From positions 1 through 11,279 of the forward strand of contig DATKMG010000083.1 in assembly GCA_035541995.1 (NCBI GenBank): 11,279 nt of DNA, in the 5' to 3' direction. Position numbers and translations under genes: made by a program. A model generated the notes under the pieces. That model searched no databases. It saw nothing but the letters and a program-made list of their open reading frames with translations, and was not told the DNA's origin. Within the stretch, counting starts at the first letter, position 1. The number at the start of each line of letters is the position of its first letter. Shown here in pieces: positions 6,231-11,279 of this stretch. The DNA comes from DATKMG01 sp035541995. GTDB lineage: Bacteria > Acidobacteriota > Terriglobia > Versatilivoradales > Versatilivoraceae.

Positions 6231-7106
6231 GTGGCAAAGATCAGAATCGCTTTGATTCAGATGGCTTCGACTACCAGCCCTGAGACGAACCTGGAGAAAG
6301 CAGTGGGTTTTATTCACGAGGCCGCCAGAATGGGCGCTCAGGTAGTCTGCCTGCAGGAGCTGTTTCGATCTCAGTACTTTTGCCAAACTGAAAATGCCTC
6401 CCTGTTTGACTTGGCTGAGCCAATTCCTGGTCCGACGACAAAGGAGCTCGGAGCCGTAGCTCGGCAACACGGCATCGCTCTGGTGGCATCCCTGTTTGAA
6501 AGGAGGGATGCCGGCGTATACCACAATACCGCAGTGGTCTTCGACACCGACGGTTCGATCCTTGGAACCTATCGAAAGATGCACATTCCGGATGATCCGT
6601 TATATCACGAGAAATTCTATTTCACCCCGGGTGATCAGGGGTTTCGACCTATTAATACTCGCTTCGGGAAGATCGGTGTGCTGGTTTGCTGGGACCAGTG
6701 GTTTCCCGAGGCTGCCCGTCTGATGGCACTCCAGGGGGCCAAGATCTTATTCTATCCAACTGCCATTGGCTGGCATCCGGCCGAAAAGATCCGGTATGGT
6801 GGCGTGCATCAAGAAGCCTGGAAGACCATTCAACGAGCTCATGCGATCGCTAACGGAATCTATGTTGCAGCGGTTAACCGGGTGGGTCACGAGGTCCTAG
6901 TCGGAGAAGGGATCGAGTTTTGGGGGAATTCTTTTGTGGCCGATCCGATGGGAGTAATTTTGAAAGAGGCATCAACCAAACAGGAGGAGATTTTGGTTGT
7001 AGATTGTGACTTGGCTTACCTCGAGGAAGTCCGCAGGAATTGGCCCTTTTTTCGGGACAGGCGAATCGACAGTTACGAGCCAATTTCCCGGCGCTGGATT
7101 GACTGA
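6231..7106 (+). CDS. aguB: N-carbamoylputrescine amidase
   Basis: Hydrolyses N-carbamoylputrescine to putrescine, CO2 and ammonia, the second step of the agmatine route to polyamines; cytoplasmic. 291 residues from GTG, matching the usual length of about 290-300. Nitrilase-superfamily catalytic triad: E43 (CLQELF), K116 (TYRKMHIPDD), C153 (VLVCWDQWFPEAARL). The DDPLYHEKFYFTPGD segment after the lysine, the WDQWFPE context of the cysteine and the TAIGWHP motif are typical of plant- and bacterial-type AguB and separate it from beta-ureidopropionases and omega-amidases. The start is GTG 6231 (MAKIRIALIQ), which begins just before the first beta strand. ATG 6201 would add 10 residues but lacks a ribosome site. 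It is followed after 62 bp by aguA, its pathway partner. Confidence 0.93.
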   Translation: MAKIRIALIQMASTTSPETNLEKAVGFIHEAARMGAQVVCLQELFRSQYFCQTENASLFDLAEPIPGPTTKELGAVARQHGIALVASLFERRDAGVYHNTAVVFDTDGSILGTYRKMHIPDDPLYHEKFYFTPGDQGFRPINTRFGKIGVLVCWDQWFPEAARLMALQGAKILFYPTAIGWHPAEKIRYGGVHQEAWKTIQRAHAIANGIYVAAVNRVGHEVLVGEGIEFWGNSFVADPMGVILKEASTKQEEILVVDCDLAYLEEVRRNWPFFRDRRIDSYEPISRRWID

Positions 7107-7155
7107 ACTTTGGATTCCAAACTCCTTGCTTCCCTGTTGAGTTTTCCCCTGTGGT

Positions 7156-7160
7156 GGAGG
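7156..7160 (+). promoter_or_regulatory. Ribosome binding site suggesting a TTG start for aguA
   Basis: GGAGG (7156-7160) lies 8 nt before an in-frame TTG (7169-7171). The in-frame GTGs at 7151 and 7154 have no upstream Shine-Dalgarno. Confidence 0.5.
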
Positions 7161-7168
7161 TTATTCGC

Positions 7169-8242
7169 TTGATTGTTGCCCCCCCTCATGACTTTCGGAT
7201 GCCTGCGGAATGGGAGCCCCATCACGCCACATGGATCGCCTGGCCTCACAATCGGACAGATTGGCCCGGGAAATTCATGCCGATTCCCTGGGTTTACGTG
7301 GAGATTGTGCGGCACTTACATAAGGGTGAGCGGGTCTGCATCCTGGTTGACAATGACGTGATCCTCAGGCGAGCTAGCTATTCGCTCCTGCGCGGAGGTG
7401 CTGACCTTGATCAAATCGACTTTTACCGGTTTCCCACCAATCGAATTTGGACTCGGGACTTCGGACCTATTTTCATAAAGTCAAAAGATCGTAAAGTGCC
7501 GGAGATTGCTGTCACTCATTGGAAATTCAATGGCTGGGCCAAATACAACGATTGGAACAAGGACGCTCAAATCCCGCGGAAGATCGCCACAGCTCTGGGG
7601 ATGAGGCTTTGGGAACCACGCTTTCCGGGGAAAACCAGAGGTCGGTCAGTCGTTCTTGAGGGGGGCAGTATTGACGTCGACGGACAGGGAACCCTAATGA
7701 CCACCGAAGAGTGCTTACTCAGTCCGATCCAGCAGCGAAATCCCTCTCTGGGGCGAGGGGAACTGGAGCAAGTCTTCCGGAATTACCTCGGGGTTCACAG
7801 AGTCCTCTGGCTGAAGCGAGGGATTGCAGGCGATGACACTCATGGTCACGTGGATGACCTGGCCCGATTTGTTGGCCCTTCAAGAGTAGTTGTAGTGGTG
7901 GAAAACGATCGGCAGGAGATTAATTACGACACGCTTCAGGAAAACTTTGAACTGCTGAAAACGATGGTCGACCAACACGGCAGACGACTCGAAGTGATCC
8001 CGTTGCCCATGCCCAAGCCTCTGACTTTTTCCGGACAGCGCCTCCCCGCCAGTTATGCTAATTTCTATATCGCCAACAAAGTAGTTCTCGTACCGACATT
8101 CAATGATCCAGCAGACCGCGTGGCTTTGTCGACCCTTTCCGAGCTCTTTCCTGATCGTGAAGTGATCGGTATCCACAGTGTGGACCTGGTGTGGGGATTA
8201 GGGACTATACACTGCCTCACACAGCAACAGCCTCATGGGTGA
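7169..8242 (+). CDS. aguA: Agmatine deiminase (PAD_porph family)
   Basis: Converts agmatine to N-carbamoylputrescine and ammonia, feeding AguB next door. 357 residues from the TTG start, the family norm being about 340-370. Motifs in order: RMPAEWEPHHATWIAWPHN (10-28), the conserved opening; NRIWTRDFGP (91-100, with D97); VVLEGGSIDVDG (161-172, with E164); GDDTHGHVDDLARF (221-234, with catalytic H227); and the nucleophile C349 in GTIHCLTQQQP. Many agmatine deiminases have GGGNIHC at the nucleophile, whereas this one has GLGTIHC. Some other members may share that variant, and activity is still expected. The start is uncertain: GTG at 7151 or 7154 would add 5-6 residues. It is 43 bp from the convergent kinase gene, and no hairpin terminator is visible in that gap. 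A related peptidylarginine deiminase is less likely given aguB beside it. Confidence 0.93.
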   Translation: MIVAPPHDFRMPAEWEPHHATWIAWPHNRTDWPGKFMPIPWVYVEIVRHLHKGERVCILVDNDVILRRASYSLLRGGADLDQIDFYRFPTNRIWTRDFGPIFIKSKDRKVPEIAVTHWKFNGWAKYNDWNKDAQIPRKIATALGMRLWEPRFPGKTRGRSVVLEGGSIDVDGQGTLMTTEECLLSPIQQRNPSLGRGELEQVFRNYLGVHRVLWLKRGIAGDDTHGHVDDLARFVGPSRVVVVVENDRQEINYDTLQENFELLKTMVDQHGRRLEVIPLPMPKPLTFSGQRLPASYANFYIANKVVLVPTFNDPADRVALSTLSELFPDREVIGIHSVDLVWGLGTIHCLTQQQPHG

Positions 8243-8285
8243 AAGCAGGGGCACAAAGAGATCATAATGAAAAGGAAAGTATTCT

Positions 8286-10424
8286 TTATCTCAAGGGATA
8301 CTGCTCGCCGGAAACGGGCATATTAAGGGTAGGGGAACTGCCCTTACTGGGTTCAGGGGTCGGAGGTGAAGTGTCAAGAATCTCTCTGATTCTGCAAGCT
8401 AGCGAAGAAGGCGAAAATGGCTTTTGAATCAGATGAAGCCCAGGTTCCAGCACCCCATGCTGGACGATAGCATCTCCCGTATATCCTGACATGAACAAGA
8501 TCCGCAGGTTGGGCCTCAGCCGCGTGCACTGATTGGCCAGTTCCCGCCCTCCCATCCGGGGCATGACCACATCTGTCAACATCAAATGAACCGGTCCGCG
8601 GTGTTCCTGGCAGATGCGAATGGCATCCTCCGAGTCCTGGGCTCGAAGAATCCTATACCCTTGATGACTGAGAAATTGGCACACCAAGTCCTGAACTGCC
8701 GGGTCATCTTCCACGACCAGAATCGTCTCCATTCCCCGCGCCACGTTGTCGGAGGCCTGGGTCACATCCAGGACCTGATCCTCTTCGGCCGCTTTAGGCA
8801 GGTAGATGAAGAACTCTGTCCCTTGTCCAACACGGCTGGAAACCTCGATATGCCCGCCACTTTGCTCGATAATGCCGTAGACCGTTGACAGTCCCAATCC
8901 CGTGCCTTTACCCTGTTCCTTCGTAGTGAAGAATGGCTCGAAAATGTGGGACATAGTCCCTGCATCCATGCCATAGCCGCTGTCACTGATAATTAGCAGG
9001 ATGAACCGGTCGGAAGATTCGGGTCGGTATTTCCAGCCTCGAATACGAAGCCCGAATGCATTGACCGTTTCTAGCAGAAGTCGTCCCCCTTTGGGCATGG
9101 CATCCCGTGCGTTGACCGCCAGGTTCATCACCACCTGCTCGATTTGAGTCGGATCTGCCTTGATCTTCTCCAGGTTTGGATCAAAGCGAGTCACTAATTC
9201 GATGTCTTCGCTGATTAGCCTCCTGAGCAATTTCAGATTGCTGCTCAGAAGTGAATTGAGATCCAGAACCCTGGGCTGCAAGACCTGCTTGCGGCTAAAT
9301 GCAAGAAGTTGTTGGGTCAACGAGGCCGCCCGCTCTCCCGCTTTCTTGATTTGAGTGATACTGGAGTAAAGGGGGTGGTTTGAGGCAAGGTTCATTCGAA
9401 CAAAGTCGGCGTACCCATTGATAGCTGTGAGCAGGTTATTGAAGTCATGGGCTATTCCCCCTGCCAATCGCCCGATCGATTCCATTTTTTGTGCCTGGAG
9501 GAGTTTGGCTTCGGTGATGCGAAGGTTCTCTTCAGTCGTCTTGCGGTCTGTAACGTCCCTGCAGATCATCAGGGCTTCCTTGGGACCAATAGCGAGTAAT
9601 CGACTTTCTTCATAAATCAGTCGATCCTCCGACTCTCTTTGGTAGTCGTAAGTCTGGATCGTTCCCGTTTCAAAAGCCCTCTTCAAGTTTTCCATCAATT
9701 GCGCCGCCAAGGGCGCTGGCAAAAGATCCTGGACGTTCTTGTTCAGAAACTGGCCGGGAAATAGCGCGAATCGGCTGGTATCGCCTTCCTGCCCAAGTAC
9801 TACCCCATCCCTGCTCAGGATGAAGAACAAATCCGGAATGGCATGCAGGATGGCTCGGTTCTTGGTTTCACTCGCGATGAGGGCCTCCTCGGTTCTCTTG
9901 CATTCCACCAGGTTGGCCTCGAGCGCTTCCTTGGCTCGCAATAGCTCTGCCGTTCGGGAGCGGATTCGCATTTCCAGGTCATCATGAGACTTCTGCAAAC
10001 CCGCCTGTGCGTGCTTCAAGGACATGTGGGTTCTGATCCTGGCAAAAAGAACTGGAAAGTCCAACGGTTTCTTGACGTAGTCGTTGGCCCCGCACTCCAG
10101 GGCCTTAACAACTACCTCACTATTACTGTTACCAGTGAGGACGATAATAGGAAGCTGGTTCAAGGAATTGTTTTGTCGAATCGCCCGGAGCAGGTCCAAA
10201 CCATGGACATCTGGCAAGCTCAGATCCAGGAGCACCAGGTCAACAGCAGATAAGCGAAGCATTTCCATCACCTGTTTGCCCTGCGTTGCCTCCAAAACTG
10301 CAAAGCCTTCACGAGACATCCGAAGGGAAAGCATTCTCCGGAAAGCGTCGTCATCATCTACAAGGAGCAACTGGTGAGATGGCACGGTCATGAGGTGTTC
10401 TGGCCCAAGTGGATCGAGGGGCAT
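8286..10424 (-). CDS. Soluble hybrid sensor histidine kinase (REC-PAS-HisKA-HATPase-REC)
   Basis: 712 residues, no membrane segment. Receiver 1 is at about 19-135, with acidic VDDDDAF, phospho-acceptor D67, T97 and K119. A coiled coil spans about 140-188, and a PAS-like domain about 189-292, ending in ICRDVTDRK. HisKA holds H326 in LAGGIAHDFNNLL, the NtrB/PAS-kinase type H-box. HATPase: N434 and N438 in the N box, DSGYGM (481-486), FEPFFTTK, and GKGTGLGLS (505-513). Receiver 2 is at about 567-684, with D618, S646 and K668. A low-complexity Pro/Ser tail follows. The N-terminal receiver suggests input from another kinase rather than direct ligand sensing. There is no HPt or DNA-binding domain, so output must go through a separate HPt or regulator not in this window. 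An alternative start is M12 (ATG 10389-10391). Neither has a clear ribosome site. Confidence 0.92.
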   Translation of the reverse strand: MPLDPLGPEHLMTVPSHQLLLVDDDDAFRRMLSLRMSREGFAVLEATQGKQVMEMLRLSAVDLVLLDLSLPDVHGLDLLRAIRQNNSLNQLPIIVLTGNSNSEVVVKALECGANDYVKKPLDFPVLFARIRTHMSLKHAQAGLQKSHDDLEMRIRSRTAELLRAKEALEANLVECKRTEEALIASETKNRAILHAIPDLFFILSRDGVVLGQEGDTSRFALFPGQFLNKNVQDLLPAPLAAQLMENLKRAFETGTIQTYDYQRESEDRLIYEESRLLAIGPKEALMICRDVTDRKTTEENLRITEAKLLQAQKMESIGRLAGGIAHDFNNLLTAINGYADFVRMNLASNHPLYSSITQIKKAGERAASLTQQLLAFSRKQVLQPRVLDLNSLLSSNLKLLRRLISEDIELVTRFDPNLEKIKADPTQIEQVVMNLAVNARDAMPKGGRLLLETVNAFGLRIRGWKYRPESSDRFILLIISDSGYGMDAGTMSHIFEPFFTTKEQGKGTGLGLSTVYGIIEQSGGHIEVSSRVGQGTEFFIYLPKAAEEDQVLDVTQASDNVARGMETILVVEDDPAVQDLVCQFLSHQGYRILRAQDSEDAIRICQEHRGPVHLMLTDVVMPRMGGRELANQCTRLRPNLRILFMSGYTGDAIVQHGVLEPGLHLIQKPFSPSSLACRIREILDTSPPTPEPSKGSSPTLNMPVSGEQYPLR

Positions 10425-10545
10425 TTAGAGATGGTTCGATTGAGAGGGCCCCTGACTCGTATCGAACCCATCCCCCCTGAGCATTACGGAAAAAATCCCT
10501 TATGGTGAAAAATTTCGAAGCAACTGAAGAATCACAGACTGCAAT

Positions 10546-10573
10546 TTTATATTTTGGGATGACCAGCATTCAA
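10546..10573 (-). promoter_or_regulatory. Candidate sigma-70-like promoter for the hybrid kinase gene
   Basis: On the minus strand TTGAAT (10568-10573) is followed after 16 bp by TATAAA (10546-10551), 4/6 and 5/6 matches. It would give a leader of roughly 110-115 nt before the start codon at 10424. It is the best promoter-like sequence in the window. Confidence 0.4.
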
Positions 10574-10593
10574 ACCGCCCCGAATTTAGGCTG

Positions 10594-10611
10594 CGTTACA
10601 TGACGTTACAT
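10594..10611. repeat. Direct repeat CGTTACAT with 10-bp period
   Basis: Two perfect 8-bp copies (10594-10601 and 10604-10611) separated by 2 bp are spaced one helical turn apart. They lie about 21 bp upstream of the -35 box of the candidate kinase promoter, a position suited to an activator. No regulator is recognised. Confidence 0.35.
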
Positions 10612-10801
10612 TGGAATAAGACTGGCCCTAACCGAGCCCGAGTAATATTTGGGCAGCACACGCAAATTGCTTTAAACAAATGAAAATGAAGGGTCTCGGG
10701 CAGACAGGGCGAGCGATGGCTTTGGATTCCCTTACCAGGACATTGGCGGGGCAGTACAACCATAGTCCTTAGTGCCTCCGGTCTGCGCACTGCACTCTCC
10801 T

Positions 10802-11279
10802 CTACGGCGTCACCTTCAAGATCCCTTGGACCGGGATGTCGGCCGACGACTTTCCCACCATGATCTCGAATTCGCCCGGCACGACCCGCCAGTGCATGTC
10901 GATATCGAGCAACTGCAGATCCTCGGGGGTCAGGGTCAATGTCACGGTCTTTGTCTCCGCCGGTTTCAGCGCCACGCGCTCAAACCCGCGTAGTTGTTTG
11001 ACTGGCAAGGAGACTGGGGCGTAAATCTCGTGTACGTAGAGCTGCACGGTCTCTTCGCCCGCGCGCTCGCCAATATTCTTCACGTCCACACTTACGCGCG
11101 CTTCGCCCCCGGGACGGATCGCCGTCGGCTCGATGCGAAGATTGCTATACTCATAATGGGTATAGCTCAAGCCATGACCAAAAGGATAAAGGGGCGTGGC
11201 GGGCATATCCACGTAGCCCCGTTTGCTCCAATAGTCCTTGGAGGGTTTGTAGTTGTAGAACGCCGGCAACTGACCCACG
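10802..11279 (-). CDS. Glycoside hydrolase family 3, C-terminal part (cut by window edge)
   Basis: About 158 residues entering from the right edge and ending at TAG 10802-10804. The segment PLYPFGHGLSYTHYEYSNL is the signature at the junction of the GH3 C-terminal (alpha/beta)6 domain and the fibronectin type III-like domain. It is followed by an Fn3-like beta sandwich (VSVDVKNIGERAGEETVQLYV, LRGFERVALKPAETKTVTLTL, WRVVPGEFEIMVGKSSADI). The enzyme is probably a beta-glucosidase or beta-xylosidase acting on oligosaccharides in the periplasm or outside the cell. The catalytic Asp and acid/base residues lie outside the window, so specificity cannot be judged. By eye the gene is richer in G+C, with many GCG/CGC codons, than the kinase and Agu genes. 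Confidence 0.9.
   Translation of the reverse strand, partial: VGQLPAFYNYKPSKDYWSKRGYVDMPATPLYPFGHGLSYTHYEYSNLRIEPTAIRPGGEARVSVDVKNIGERAGEETVQLYVHEIYAPVSLPVKQLRGFERVALKPAETKTVTLTLTPEDLQLLDIDMHWRVVPGEFEIMVGKSSADIPVQGILKVTP

Larger units (their letters stand above)
10425..10801. other. Gene-free stretch between kinase gene and GH3 gene
   Basis: About 377 bp with no convincing coding sequence on either strand; short minus-strand frames here resemble no family. It contains a candidate kinase promoter (10546-10573), an AT-rich patch around 10538-10556 and a short direct repeat (10594-10611). No hairpin-plus-T-tract terminator was seen for the GH3 gene. Confidence 0.5.

Noticed and set aside
7109..7121. 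TTTGGA-T-TCCAAA palindrome after aguB as a terminator
   Set aside because: A one-base spacer cannot form a hairpin loop and no T tract follows.
8243..8285. Bidirectional terminator between aguA and the kinase gene
   Set aside because: The 43-bp gap contains no stem of useful length and no T tract.
10596..10790. 64-codon minus-strand frame upstream of the kinase
   Set aside because: Cys/Pro/Arg-rich composition, no ribosome site and no recognisable family.

Overview
The window looks like a chromosomal segment of a mid-GC, free-living bacterium. Acidobacteriota or a similar soil or sediment phylum is my best guess. This rests on the style of the degenerate RHS fragment (a CGCSPL-type motif followed by YD repeats), the secreted kelch protein, the TPR-DUF4388 protein and the GH3 glycosidase. 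It is an inference, not a placement. No tRNA, rRNA, CRISPR array, integrase or transposase was seen.

Left part (1-3622, all minus strand). A secreted kelch-repeat protein runs off the left edge. A gene-free stretch of about 400 bp follows and contains a long inverted repeat. Next is an RHS/YD-repeat pseudogene with an in-frame amber codon. Then comes a likely co-directional cluster, read from high to low coordinates: an SPFH/band-7 protein with a C-terminal SHOCT tail, a small two-helix DUF350 membrane protein, an uncertain 69-residue ORF, and a SixA-type phosphohistidine phosphatase. SPFH and DUF350 together resemble the envelope-stress gene neighbourhoods described around Psp and YjfL.

Middle part (3952-8242, plus strand). 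This set is transcribed divergently from the SPFH gene. It holds a 708-residue TPR protein ending in a DUF4388 (PATAN) domain, then adjacent genes for N-carbamoylputrescine amidase (aguB) and agmatine deiminase (aguA). The last two convert agmatine to putrescine with release of ammonia and CO2. Both Agu genes appear to use non-ATG starts, chosen because Shine-Dalgarno sequences sit at the right distance.

Right part (8286-11279, minus strand). A soluble hybrid histidine kinase (REC-PAS-HisKA-HATPase-REC) converges on aguA. After a gene-free stretch of about 380 bp lies the C-terminal end of a family 3 glycoside hydrolase that enters from the right edge.

Possible connections: the Agu pathway is a clear functional pair. 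A SixA phosphatase, a PATAN protein and a hybrid kinase within 9 kb hint at phosphorelay-linked regulation. DUF350 and SPFH next to polyamine genes echo the reported link between DUF350 and polyamine enzymes. These last two links are inferences from proximity.
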